The notes below the pieces were generated by a model. The model did not search any database. It worked only from the letters and a program-made list of their open reading frames with translations, and had not been told where the DNA came from. Positions 12,190 to 18,959 of a DNA stretch of 20,623 bases are shown here, piece by piece. Numbering within the stretch: the stretch's first letter is position 1; each line of letters starts with the position of its first letter. Position numbers and translations under genes: made by a program. This stretch comes from a virus. The stretch covers positions 1 to 20,623 of IMG/VR virus record IMGVR_UViG_3300025426_000143; one strand, 5' to 3'.

Positions 12190-12903
12190 ATGGATTATGC
12201 ACACTACATACGCAAAACACCCAACGAATTGCACAACATTCTCGCCAAAAGACGCATCCCTGACGAGGAAAAAGAACGCATAAAGATGATTGTTGCCACT
12301 CAAAAAGCCGAACGCCGATCCAATCAGCAACGCCAAACCCAACTCAAACTCCAATGGGAACGACTCACAGTACCTCTTGCGCACGAACTCCACATCATCA
12401 AGACCAACCTCAACTACAAATCCGAAGACCCCGACAACCCCCGAATCCTCGCATGGCGCGCCTATGAAATGGTGCTGACCAAACTCCGCAAAGATTATGC
12501 ACGCTACAAAGACATCGACAAAATCCTCCCGAGCAAGCTCGCCAAGGAAAAGAACTTAGAAAACGACGGCTTGCATTGGGTCGATTGGGTTCCGCAAAAG
12601 ATCAAGGACAGAGTTTATGCGTACTTTGCAGACATCCCCCACATCAAGCACGCCAAAAAGAAACACCCGTTCGTGCGCTCAGTCCCACAGAACATCCACG
12701 ACAAACTACAAAAGCGACTGATCAAGAGCGCCGACACCGAACTCACACGCTTGGAGAGACTGCAAGTGGTCGAACCCACACCCGAGCGCCAAGACCGCAT
12801 CGACATCTTAAAGAAAGCGATCAAAGAACTATCGCAAACAACCCGACACGAACCCTTGCCGAACACTTGGCACGGGCTACAAGACAACTGGGGGTCAACC
12901 TGA
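12190..12903 (+). CDS. Basic helical protein of unknown function beside the inverted repeat
   Basis: The 237-residue protein is strongly basic and almost all helical, with long Lys/Arg/Glu/Gln runs (LAKRRIPDEEKERIKMIVA, then AERRSNQQRQTQLKLQWERL) and several Trp. A C-terminal helix (RLERLQVVEPTPERQDRIDI) follows. There is no Cys pair, membrane segment or known catalytic motif. It is the first gene behind the extended -10 promoter and directly follows the candidate origin or operator region. A DNA-binding or replication-accessory role is possible, but only by position and charge. The stop codon (12901-12903) and last codons lie inside repeat hairpin E. Confidence 0.7.
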   Translation: MDYAHYIRKTPNELHNILAKRRIPDEEKERIKMIVATQKAERRSNQQRQTQLKLQWERLTVPLAHELHIIKTNLNYKSEDPDNPRILAWRAYEMVLTKLRKDYARYKDIDKILPSKLAKEKNLENDGLHWVDWVPQKIKDRVYAYFADIPHIKHAKKKHPFVRSVPQNIHDKLQKRLIKSADTELTRLERLQVVEPTPERQDRIDILKKAIKELSQTTRHEPLPNTWHGLQDNWGST

Positions 12904-12912
12904 CCCCGAGTT
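12886..12912 (+). repeat. Repeat hairpin copy E, overlapping a stop codon
   Basis: AACT (12886-12889), G-G mismatch, GGGGTCA (12891-12897), loop ACC, TGACCCC (12901-12907), AGTT. The hairpin encodes the last residues of the upstream gene, and its right half supplies the TGA stop. No T-run follows on either strand, so it may have lost terminator function. Confidence 0.75.
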
Positions 12913-12934
12913 CAGGGAGAGCGTATCTCCCGAA

Positions 12935-12967
12935 ATGGTGCATGGCACTGGCTACGCCGCGCACCAT
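12935..12967. repeat. Inverted repeat in the leader of the 13001 gene
   Basis: ATGGTGC (12935-12941) pairs with GCACCAT (12961-12967) around a 19-nt loop that itself holds GGC-TAC-GCC. It lies between hairpin E and the next gene and may be a leader hairpin or an operator. There is no T-run. Confidence 0.4.
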
Positions 12968-13000
12968 CCTCATACTAGCCGAAACACAAAGGAAATGAAA

Positions 13001-13309
13001 ATGGGATTAGATATAAGCATACTTAGCGTGCCTCGTGCGCTAGCCACAAAACCCGCCGATGCAAACATCGGTTCTCGCTATGACAGCAAACCGAGATGGA
13101 CGCAGGTCACACACGAACGAAACGATTGGGCTTTGCATGAGCGTCTTGCTGATCTGTACTACCGCCGAGGCGGTGTGCAAGATGATTTCAACAACGTGAC
13201 TGTGCGTTTGTATAGGCGTGACCTACGCTTACTTGACCAGTATCTTACTGCACCGATTATCGAACACATGAAAAAGGGGCGAGTTGTGTACGCCGAATCT
13301 AGTTTTTAA
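13001..13309 (+). CDS. Unknown 102-residue protein
   Basis: The start at 13001 is chosen because AAAGGAA (12988-12994) lies six bases upstream; an in-frame ATG at 12995 would be too close. The protein begins MGLDISILSVPRAL, a 'MGLDI' opening shared by several phage unknowns. It is basic, with RLADLYYRRGGVQDDFNNV and a C-terminal LYRRDLRLLDQYL helix. No Cys or membrane segment was seen. It is followed by a 15-bp gap and a small acidic protein, a common basic/acidic pairing, though interaction is not shown. Confidence 0.68.
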   Translation: MGLDISILSVPRALATKPADANIGSRYDSKPRWTQVTHERNDWALHERLADLYYRRGGVQDDFNNVTVRLYRRDLRLLDQYLTAPIIEHMKKGRVVYAESSF

Positions 13310-13324
13310 CCAAAGGAGAATGAT

Positions 13325-13513
13325 ATGAATGAAAAACTGCTTAACTCTGCGCTAGCGCAGATCGTTGAAGATGTAAAAAACGAAGACTTAACAGCCATCG
13401 AGGAACTGCTTAAGTTCGTACCGCAAGAAAATTTAATATCTTTTTTAACTGAGGAAGTCGAGGAAAACATCGACATTGATTTGGATGGCGGACTCAGCGC
13501 CATCAACGAGTAA
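13325..13513 (+). CDS. Small acidic protein of unknown function
   Basis: This is a 62-residue acidic helical protein (SALAQIVEDVKNEDLTAIEE, then LLKFVPQENLISFLTEEVEE and a DIDLDGG tail). A strong AAAGGAGAA lies before the ATG. The motif 'LLKFVPQENLISFL' looks like a small helical repeat, and similar short phage proteins are known to me only as hypothetical. Confidence 0.7.
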   Translation: MNEKLLNSALAQIVEDVKNEDLTAIEELLKFVPQENLISFLTEEVEENIDIDLDGGLSAINE

Positions 13514-13545
13514 TTAACCACAACCAAAGAAAGAGAGAAACCAAA

Positions 13546-14868
13546 ATGAAAACTATGTATACAACCGAAGACCGATGGGCAATGGAGGAGAGCATCCATA
13601 TGCTCCAGAAGATACTCAAGCGCTCCCGCCCTTGGTATCACCGAGAGTTCTACAAGTATCCGATGCACCCCGCCATTGCGGACGCGATCAAATTAACACG
13701 GCCTGACAACTGGCATCAGTTGGTGCTTGAGCATCCGCACCAATCCATCGGGGATCAGACCATGATCGCTTTTACCCGTGACGACAAGAGCGGGGACGCG
13801 GATCGCCAAGTCAAGACATCCATCGGCAAGTATCTGCGCCGACACTTTAGCGCCCTTGGTGACCATCAGATCAGAGACATCACCGCGCTCCATGTGGTGA
13901 CTGGGGTCAAGATCGTGCACACGATGGCCGAGATGCTGCATCACCTGATGCGCGGGCCACACTCATGTATGAAAGAAAGCAACTGGAACACGCATCCCTA
14001 TGAGGTCTATGACCCCGCGCTTGGGTGGTCGATGGCGGTGCGTGAGGAAGGGGACGATACCAAGGCGCGTGCTTTGATCTACACCGATGCGGATGGCAAC
14101 AAGAAGTTCGTGCGTTCGTACAACAAAGACCCGAACGGCGGGTACTCGCACAGCGACACGCAACTTGAGGCGTGGATGCAGAATCAGGGCATCGCCAAGG
14201 TGAGCGGATGGGATGGCGCCAAGATCAAGGCCATCGAGAACAAGGGCAATGTTATCGGGCCATACATTGATGGTCATGATCGTGACTGCAAGTACAGCGC
14301 AGACCGAATGACGTTCACGATCTGTGATGGTGATGGCGAGTACCGCATGGAGAGCACGAACGGGTATGCCAACGAGCGTAGCCAGTACGAGTACACCTGC
14401 GAGGACTGCGGGGACGGGTTCGATGATGGCGACGGCTACTGGGTCGGTTACAGCGAGGACACCCACATCTGCATGAGTTGTTGCAACAACGACTATATCT
14501 ATGTCACAGGACGCAGAGGCAATCAATACTACATCAGGGATCGTTACTCGGTCGAGGTTAACGGCGAGTACTATGACGAGGACTATCTGTCTGACAACGA
14601 CATCGTGTGTGACGTGGACGGCGAGCACCGCCATCTTGATGATGTAGTCTACATCGAGAGCGAGTCCGAGCATTACCCCGATGATGACGACCGCATCTGC
14701 TACGCCGAGGACACCGAGCAATATGAGTTGCGCGATAACTGTTGGATGTGTACCCACACCGATAAGTACTACACCAATGAGACTAATTATGTAGATATCG
14801 ATGGTGCGTTATTTCACCCCGACTGTGCGCCCGAGACAAACGAAACAACCAAAGGAGAATCAGAATGA
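13546..14868 (+). CDS. Cys-rich putative zinc protein with a phage-family N-terminus
   Basis: The 440-residue protein has two parts. Residues about 1-210 include a GPHSCMKESNWNTHPYEVYD segment followed by LGWSMAVREEGDDTKARALIYT, a pattern I recall in unnamed phage proteins ('SCM...HP-EVY...ARA'). Residues 283-430 are very acidic and carry Cys/His sites for zinc: CEDC (285-288), CMSCC (309-313), C355, C385, CWMC (399-402) and H424/C427. These could form two or more treble-clef or LIM-like knuckles. The function is unknown; nucleic-acid or protein binding is the usual job of such modules. The ATG follows AAAGAAAGAGAG, and the gene overlaps the peptidase start by 4 bp, so the two are coupled. 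Confidence 0.8.
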   Translation: MKTMYTTEDRWAMEESIHMLQKILKRSRPWYHREFYKYPMHPAIADAIKLTRPDNWHQLVLEHPHQSIGDQTMIAFTRDDKSGDADRQVKTSIGKYLRRHFSALGDHQIRDITALHVVTGVKIVHTMAEMLHHLMRGPHSCMKESNWNTHPYEVYDPALGWSMAVREEGDDTKARALIYTDADGNKKFVRSYNKDPNGGYSHSDTQLEAWMQNQGIAKVSGWDGAKIKAIENKGNVIGPYIDGHDRDCKYSADRMTFTICDGDGEYRMESTNGYANERSQYEYTCEDCGDGFDDGDGYWVGYSEDTHICMSCCNNDYIYVTGRRGNQYYIRDRYSVEVNGEYYDEDYLSDNDIVCDVDGEHRHLDDVVYIESESEHYPDDDDRICYAEDTEQYELRDNCWMCTHTDKYYTNETNYVDIDGALFHPDCAPETNETTKGESE

Positions 14869-15980
14869 ATGTACTAATGCAAACCCTGAACCACGCGCTA
14901 TCTTTGAAGCGCCCACACAACTCCTCAACCAATGAGGACTTCACGCTGTGGCTTGCCGAGATGCTACCGCCTGACGTGTGCGAGCGAGCGTTCCTCGATG
15001 GATGCAACAACCTACACATCGACACTCGCGTCAATGATTCGAACCGCACGCTGTTCGTAGCGCACGTGGATACTGTGCACAAAGACGAGGGCATCAACAA
15101 GATCAAGAAGACCCCAACCTACTGGCACGCAGACGGCGCGCAACTGGGCGCGGATGATGGGGCGGGGGTTGCCATGCTCATGCACTTGATCGACTCGGGT
15201 GTTCCCGCTTACTACATCTTTACTCAGGGCGAGGAGTGCGGGGGTATCGGTGCTAAGTTCGTGGCCGACAACTTCCAAGACTTGCTCGGTGAGTTTGATC
15301 GTGCCATTGCGTTCGACAGAAAGAACATCGATAGCGTGATCACGCATCAGGGCTATGGTCGGTGTTGCTCCGATGAGTTTGGGACGGCACTTGCTCAGGC
15401 GCTCAATGAGGATGACCGCTTGATGTACGCAACTGACGACACCGGCGTGTACACCGATACTGCGGAGTTCACCGACATCATCCCCGAGTGCACCAATGTG
15501 AGCGTAGGTTATTTCTCGGAGCACACACTCAATGAGTGTCTTGACATCGTGCACTTTGAGACGCTTGCCGAGCAAGTCGTGAAGATTGACTGGGACTCTT
15601 TGCCCACGACGCGTGACCCATCGGTCAAGGAAAGCAAATGGGATGACTACACATCGGGTGTGTACTACGGCGGGTGGGCAAGCTACGGCAAAGCCAACAA
15701 TCACAACTCAGCGTATCAGGACTATATGCGTTGGGATGAGGACATCAGTTCGCTTGACTTGCAAGATGCGATTACGGATGCCATCGAGGGTTACCCCGAG
15801 TGGCTGATCGAGATGATGGCTGAGAGCGTGTACCCCGAGGCGGTGACCACGGCGGTGAAGTTCATCGACAAGCGCCGACTGACTGTGGATGTGTTACAAG
15901 ATGCGCTCCACGATTCGTGGTCGGCCGATCCGTCTCAAGTGTTGGCATCGCTGTTCGACAGCGCGTATATGGTTGTGTAA
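14865..15980 (+). CDS. Di-zinc aminopeptidase-like hydrolase (M28/M20/M42 type)
   Basis: The 371-residue protein has all the metal and catalytic residues of co-catalytic zinc peptidases in order: LFVAHVDTV (H67, D69), LGADDGAGVAML (D97), FTQGEECGGIG (E123 as base, E124 as ligand), AIAFDRK (D151) and SEHTLNE (H220). About residues 1-240 form the catalytic domain. The last 130 residues are an acidic helical extension not typical of the family. No signal peptide is present, so it should act in the infected cell. The substrate could be a peptide, an acylated amino acid or a peptidoglycan fragment. Its start overlaps the zinc-protein stop (ATGA), with AAAGGAGAA upstream, and it ends at terminator F. 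Confidence 0.82.
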   Translation: MNVLMQTLNHALSLKRPHNSSTNEDFTLWLAEMLPPDVCERAFLDGCNNLHIDTRVNDSNRTLFVAHVDTVHKDEGINKIKKTPTYWHADGAQLGADDGAGVAMLMHLIDSGVPAYYIFTQGEECGGIGAKFVADNFQDLLGEFDRAIAFDRKNIDSVITHQGYGRCCSDEFGTALAQALNEDDRLMYATDDTGVYTDTAEFTDIIPECTNVSVGYFSEHTLNECLDIVHFETLAEQVVKIDWDSLPTTRDPSVKESKWDDYTSGVYYGGWASYGKANNHNSAYQDYMRWDEDISSLDLQDAITDAIEGYPEWLIEMMAESVYPEAVTTAVKFIDKRRLTVDVLQDALHDSWSADPSQVLASLFDSAYMVV

Positions 15981-15985
15981 GTGTG

Positions 15986-16015
15986 ACTGGGGGTCATGGT
16001 GACCCCGAGTTTTTT
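15986..16015 (+). terminator. Repeat hairpin copy F, terminator
   Basis: ACT (15986-15988), G-G mismatch, GGGGTCA (15990-15996), loop TGG, TGACCCC (16000-16006), AGT and TTTTTT (16010-16015). This is the clearest terminator of the family. It separates the peptidase unit from the small-gene run. Confidence 0.9.
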
Positions 16016-16030
16016 AAAAGGAGAAAGTAA

Positions 16031-16237
16031 ATGGATAGAAAAGCAATGATAAAGCGTTTGGTCGAGGATGACATCGAGACCGTTCGAGACGCAATGAGGA
16101 GTAACGACATCGACTATCTTCAGTTTATCTTGGAGGATGGCATAGGCTACAACAAGATGGATGATGCGGGTTTGATCGAGGAATTTAATTACAGAACTTG
16201 GGAGATTGAAGATGGAACTGAAACAGAAGATTATTAA
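16031..16237 (+). CDS. Small acidic protein of unknown function
   Basis: The ATG follows AAAAGGAGAAAGTAA. The 68-residue product is acidic and helical (MIKRLVEDDIETVRDAMRSN, then DIDYLQFILEDGIGYNKMDD) with an EDGTETEDY tail. The first two thirds resemble a short helical protein often seen in phages without a name. It overlaps the next gene by 26 bp in another frame. Confidence 0.65.
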   Translation: MDRKAMIKRLVEDDIETVRDAMRSNDIDYLQFILEDGIGYNKMDDAGLIEEFNYRTWEIEDGTETEDY

Positions 16238-16472
16238 AGAGTTGATCAAGCGCAGGATTAGTCTTGTACCCATGCACTACTGCCCCGATGGGGAGTACAC
16301 AGACTTTGATGAGTGGGATGCGGTCGAGGTAGATGGCCAGTACTATGACATCAATTTTTACAGCGATGGGGATACGTTCTTCATCACGGCCTATTATGTT
16401 AATGGCACATACGATAGGGAAAATGATAACTTCTTTCACGTTCTTAAATTTGCATTAAAGGAAACAGCATGA
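16212..16472 (+). CDS. Small acidic Tyr/Asp-rich protein
   Basis: The start at 16212 is chosen over a TTG at 16206 because GGGAG (16199-16203) lies eight bases upstream. The 86-residue product has a basic N-terminal helix (ELKQKIIKELIKRRI) followed by an acidic, Tyr-rich part that looks like beta strands (QYYDINFYSDGDTFFITAYYV). No family was recognised. It overlaps the preceding gene by 26 bp and the following gene by 4 bp. Confidence 0.65.
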   Translation: MELKQKIIKELIKRRISLVPMHYCPDGEYTDFDEWDAVEVDGQYYDINFYSDGDTFFITAYYVNGTYDRENDNFFHVLKFALKETA

Positions 16473-16648
16473 GCCCCGAAGAAATTAAACGCCGATACGG
16501 CATCGCCGTACTCAATGAAATGTACGACATCATGTTGCAGAGTCCTGTTCATGAATTGTGCAACGACATCCTGTCTCGAATGGATGACAAGGAGATCAAC
16601 AAATGGGCAAAGATAATAAGCAAAACCCAAGAAGAGTCAAACACTTGA
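16469..16648 (+). CDS. Small helical protein of unknown function (59 residues)
   Basis: The ATG at 16469 overlaps the previous stop (ATGA), with AAAGGAAA at 16457-16464. The product MSPEEIKRRYGIAVLNEMYD, then IMLQSPVHELCNDIL and an IISKTQEESNT tail, is charged and helical, like a small regulator. The -35 box of the next promoter overlaps its stop codon. Confidence 0.6.
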   Translation: MSPEEIKRRYGIAVLNEMYDIMLQSPVHELCNDILSRMDDKEINKWAKIISKTQEESNT

Positions 16649-16672
16649 CATAATCTTAATTTATAGTAACAT
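16645..16672 (+). promoter_or_regulatory. Promoter before the small membrane-protein gene
   Basis: A perfect TTGACA (16645-16650) is followed by 16 bp and TAACAT (16667-16672). It overlaps the previous stop codon, in the only gap of this run (48 bp). It would start transcription of the gene at 16697 and perhaps of the whole cassette array to the right. Confidence 0.55.
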
Positions 16673-16696
16673 TCATAAAAAACTGAGAGAAACCAA

Positions 16697-16963
16697 ATGG
16701 AAATACAACTGATTGAAAACAAAAGAACACAACGTAGGAACATCCCCTACGACACAGGCAAGGTCAAGATTGGCCTGACCCACACCCCCAAACCCCCGCA
16801 GATGGATGCCCATGATGAGCTGATCCAAGCCATGTTGCTTGGCATTGAGCCGTGGGAAGATAAGTTCGTGCGCGATGCGCTCATCTACATTGCCACCATC
16901 ATAGGGGTGCTATTCTTTTTGCTAGTCTGGACAGTCGTAAGAGGAGGAACAATACATGGCTGA
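16697..16963 (+). CDS. Small membrane protein
   Basis: This is an 88-residue product with one clear membrane segment near the C-terminus (ALIYIATIIGVLFFLLVWTV). The N-terminal 60 residues are soluble and hold Pro-rich KPPQMDAHDEL and IEPWEDKFVRD stretches. Only about 8 residues follow the membrane segment, so the long part is probably cytoplasmic or periplasmic depending on insertion. No holin or spanin family was recognised. GAGAGAAACC precedes the ATG; the end overlaps the next gene by 8 bp. Confidence 0.65.
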   Translation: MEIQLIENKRTQRRNIPYDTGKVKIGLTHTPKPPQMDAHDELIQAMLLGIEPWEDKFVRDALIYIATIIGVLFFLLVWTVVRGGTIHG

Positions 16964-17597
16964 TCTGCAAACCGCGCTCTCCCAAGCGCTCACACAATGG
17001 GAACCCCAACCTGAAATCACAGAGGAAAAACAAATGGAAACTAAAAAGAATTTATTCGAGCCAACCAACAATGTCTCTCGCGAGACGTTCAACTACATCT
17101 TGCACAGCAAAGGGTGCACAGTCAACGACATCACCAAGGAAATGACCAAGAAAGGTTACAAGGAATCTTCGGTCTCTTCGCTGACATATCAGATGCTCAA
17201 GCAAGGCATGATAGGGCGTAGGGAAGACGGCAAGCTGGAAGCCCTGATACCCGCGTACACGCCCGTCAAAACGCGCAGACCCGCCAAGAAAAAGGCCAAG
17301 AGCAAGGCAACAATCACAAAGCTATCGAATGCCCCCATTCAACCCAAGCAACAGAGTCAACATCATCAAGCTCATCAACCTCATCAACCTCATCAACCCA
17401 CCCAAAACATTGCCGCGCCCCTACCCGATACTAGATACCCTGCGGTGATGTTGGACTTGGTGTGGAACGGCGATGCGGGTGAGGTAAAGATCAACAAACA
17501 GTTCTTGGTGGCTGACCGCATGGTGCAGCTTGATGGGTTGCAAGATTGGATTTATGAGTTGCAAGATTTGTATAACTTTATGGTAAAGGCGAAATGA
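16956..17597 (+). CDS. Putative winged-helix DNA-binding protein with a His-Gln-Pro linker
   Basis: In the 213-residue protein, residues about 40-100 read like a winged helix (TFNYILHSKGCTVNDITKEM, then SSVSSLTYQMLKQGMIGRRE and a 'DGKLEALIP' wing). A very basic stretch (RRPAKKKAKSK) and a tandem HQP repeat (encoded at 17371-17397) form a flexible linker. A C-terminal domain of about 60 residues follows (LDLVWNGDAGEVKINKQFLV). It is probably a regulator. GAGGAGG precedes the ATG at 16956. A second in-frame ATG at 17034 with GAGGAAA before it could give a shorter form lacking 26 residues. Confidence 0.68.
   Translation: MADLQTALSQALTQWEPQPEITEEKQMETKKNLFEPTNNVSRETFNYILHSKGCTVNDITKEMTKKGYKESSVSSLTYQMLKQGMIGRREDGKLEALIPAYTPVKTRRPAKKKAKSKATITKLSNAPIQPKQQSQHHQAHQPHQPHQPTQNIAAPLPDTRYPAVMLDLVWNGDAGEVKINKQFLVADRMVQLDGLQDWIYELQDLYNFMVKAK
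17362..17397 (+). repeat. 9-bp in-frame tandem repeat encoding HQP units
   Basis: Three perfect copies of CTCATCAAC (17371-17397) follow one degenerate copy (17362-17370). They stay in frame and encode His-Gln-Pro-type units in the linker of the winged-helix protein. Slippage could change linker length without a frameshift. Confidence 0.8.
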
Positions 17598-17598
17598 A

Positions 17599-17958
17599 AT
17601 GAAAATCGAAGTCACATACATCAAACAAAACGATGACGGCTCGGCCACAGTCATTGTCGACACCGACGCAGAAGCCAACGAGTTCTTGCTCAAGTACGGC
17701 ATTGTGTCCGCCATAGAAGACGCGGTTACAAAAAGCAAAAAAGAGTATACGTTCGAAGAGCCTGTCGCAACTGACAAAGAAATCGAACACGACATGATGA
17801 AGTCCGAGATATACGAGATGCGCAAGATACTGGCTGTGCAAGATGAGAAACTCCAAGAGCAAGCGCTTCAACTTGTCGAGTACAACAACACCATTGAGAC
17901 GATGGGACAAGTCATTGAGTCATACTTGGCAAAACATAAAGCAAGGGGACAAGAATGA
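17599..17958 (+). CDS. Coiled-coil protein of unknown function
   Basis: The 119-residue protein has a beta-rich N-terminal part (KIEVTYIKQNDDGSATVIVD, then DAEANEFLLKYGIVSAIED) and a C-terminal coiled coil from about residue 60 (MRKILAVQDEKLQEQALQLV). The tail ARGQE is shared with other cassette genes and encodes the AGGGGA ribosome binding site of the next gene. Its stop overlaps the next ATG. Confidence 0.65.
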   Translation: MKIEVTYIKQNDDGSATVIVDTDAEANEFLLKYGIVSAIEDAVTKSKKEYTFEEPVATDKEIEHDMMKSEIYEMRKILAVQDEKLQEQALQLVEYNNTIETMGQVIESYLAKHKARGQE

Positions 17959-18164
17959 CTAACGAAGAAATCATAGAGATGGCAAAAGAATGCAATTTAA
18001 TAGGAATGCGCCCACATCTTGATGGCATTTATTTTGAATCACTTGAAGCATTTGCCAAATTGGTAGCAGAAAAAGAACGTGAGGCGTGTGCAAAGTTGGC
18101 AGATGAAATTGATCCAACTTGGGAATCAGTTTCTGCCGCAATCCGAAAAAGGAGACAAGAATGA
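17955..18164 (+). CDS. Cassette protein, family 1 (EEIIEMAK...FAKLVAEKEREACA)
   Basis: The 69-residue protein has MTNEEIIEMAKECNL at the start, a LEAFAKLVAEKEREACAKL helix in the middle and the tail RKRRQE, which encodes the AAGGAGA of the next gene. The 'FAKLVA-EREACAK' block is common in small Burkholderiales phage proteins of unknown role. Paralogues lie at 18333 and 18690. Codon use is more A/T-rich than in the genes at 11-15 kb. Confidence 0.72.
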   Translation: MTNEEIIEMAKECNLIGMRPHLDGIYFESLEAFAKLVAEKEREACAKLADEIDPTWESVSAAIRKRRQE

Positions 18165-18343
18165 ATGAAGAAGAACGCAGTGAGTTATGTTCTAACTATG
18201 GTGGTTTTTGCAAAAAGCAATGGGTAGGACTGACGGAAGAAGAAATACAAGAGATACTGGGTAAGTTTTATGCGTATAACCCTAGACTATTATCCTTTGC
18301 TCAAGAGATTCAAGCCAAGCTGAAGGAGAAAAATGGATACTGA
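18161..18343 (+). CDS. Cassette protein, family 3 (WVGLTEEEI...AKLKEKN)
   Basis: The 60-residue protein starts at 18161 with AAGGAGA upstream. After 20 residues with two Cys it reads QWVGLTEEEIQEILGKF and ends QAKLKEKNGY. WVGLTxEE recurs in the proteins at 19287, 19706, 19947 and 20482. The KLKEKN tail is encoded by the Shine-Dalgarno (AAGGAG) of the following gene, whose ATG lies 8 bp before this stop. The function is unknown. Confidence 0.7.
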   Translation: MNEEERSELCSNYGGFCKKQWVGLTEEEIQEILGKFYAYNPRLLSFAQEIQAKLKEKNGY

Positions 18344-18536
18344 AGAAATCATAGAGATGGCGCACAAGTCAGGTCTTCATTTGGCAACTGATGTGAACTG
18401 GATGCCAATCATTGGGCTTGAGTATCTTGAGAAATTTGCCAAACTGGTAGCAGAAAAAGCAACGGCTGAACTTAGAGCTGATATAAAAATTAACCAAAGG
18501 AACTTGTTGCAAAAGTTAACAAGGGGACAAGAATGA
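18333..18536 (+). CDS. Cassette protein, family 1 (second copy)
   Basis: This is a 67-residue paralogue of the 17955 protein: MDTEEIIEMAHKSGL, then FAKLVAEKATAEL in place of EREACAK, then a basic end. The REACA Cys block is lost. The tail TRGQE encodes the AGGGGA ribosome binding site of the next gene. The start is fixed by AAGGAG inside the preceding KLKEKN codons. Confidence 0.7.
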   Translation: MDTEEIIEMAHKSGLHLATDVNWMPIIGLEYLEKFAKLVAEKATAELRADIKINQRNLLQKLTRGQE

Positions 18537-18697
18537 AAACCAAAGAAGAAATTAAAGAAGAAATAATTGAACTGTATGGTGCAAACCAAGCATTGAGCGA
18601 GGCAATGAATCAACTGCACAAGCAGCAAATGGAAACTACGAAGAAGATGTTTGCCTTGAATCATATGTTGAAAGAGATGGAGGACAAGAATGACTAA
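18533..18697 (+). CDS. Cassette protein, family 2 (KTKEEIKEEIIELYGA)
   Basis: This is a 54-residue coiled-coil-like protein, too short for most ORF callers. It reads MKTKEEIKEEIIELYGANQA, then LSEAMNQLHKQQMETTKKM, then NHMLKEMEDKND. A near copy is at 19130 (identical in the first 17 residues and in NHMLKEMEDK). The tail encodes GGAGG for the next gene. ATGA overlaps the previous stop. Confidence 0.72.
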   Translation: MKTKEEIKEEIIELYGANQALSEAMNQLHKQQMETTKKMFALNHMLKEMEDKND

Positions 18698-18959
18698 AGA
18701 AGAAATCATAGAAATGGTGAAGCAAACTGATTTACTTGGAATCATTGATAGTCAATACTATGAAAATGAAAAATGGATTCCAGATGTAGTTGAGTTTGCC
18801 AAATTGGTAGCAGAGCATGAGCGTGAGGCGTGTGCAAAGATTTGTGATGACAGAACAACTGCTTACCAATATGCAACTGATGTATGGGCGCAAGAACACA
18901 TAAACGAGGCAAGACATTTGTCACAAGAAATCAGAGCAAGGGGGCAAAGTAATGGGTGA
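18690..18959 (+). CDS. Cassette protein, family 1 (third copy)
   Basis: The 89-residue protein reads MTKEEIIEMVKQTDLLGI, then VVEFAKLVAEHEREACAKIC, then a longer helical end and the tail ARGQSNG. The FAKLVAEHEREACAK block is the family's most canonical version here. The last codons again hold AAGGGGC, a ribosome binding site for the gene at 18952. Confidence 0.72.
   Translation: MTKEEIIEMVKQTDLLGIIDSQYYENEKWIPDVVEFAKLVAEHEREACAKICDDRTTAYQYATDVWAQEHINEARHLSQEIRARGQSNG

Noticed and set aside
13963-14757. 264-residue minus-strand open frame opposite the zinc-protein gene
   Set aside because: It is a mirror of a G/C-biased real gene: no ribosome binding site, a Val/Ile/Ala-only composition, and the plus frame has domain motifs and coupling to its neighbour.
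15012-15704. 230-residue minus-strand frame opposite the peptidase gene
   Set aside because: The plus frame contains the complete zinc peptidase active site, so the minus frame is a shadow.
17362-17397. CRISPR-like repeats
   Set aside because: The units are 9 bp, have no spacers and are in frame in a coding gene; it is a simple tandem repeat.
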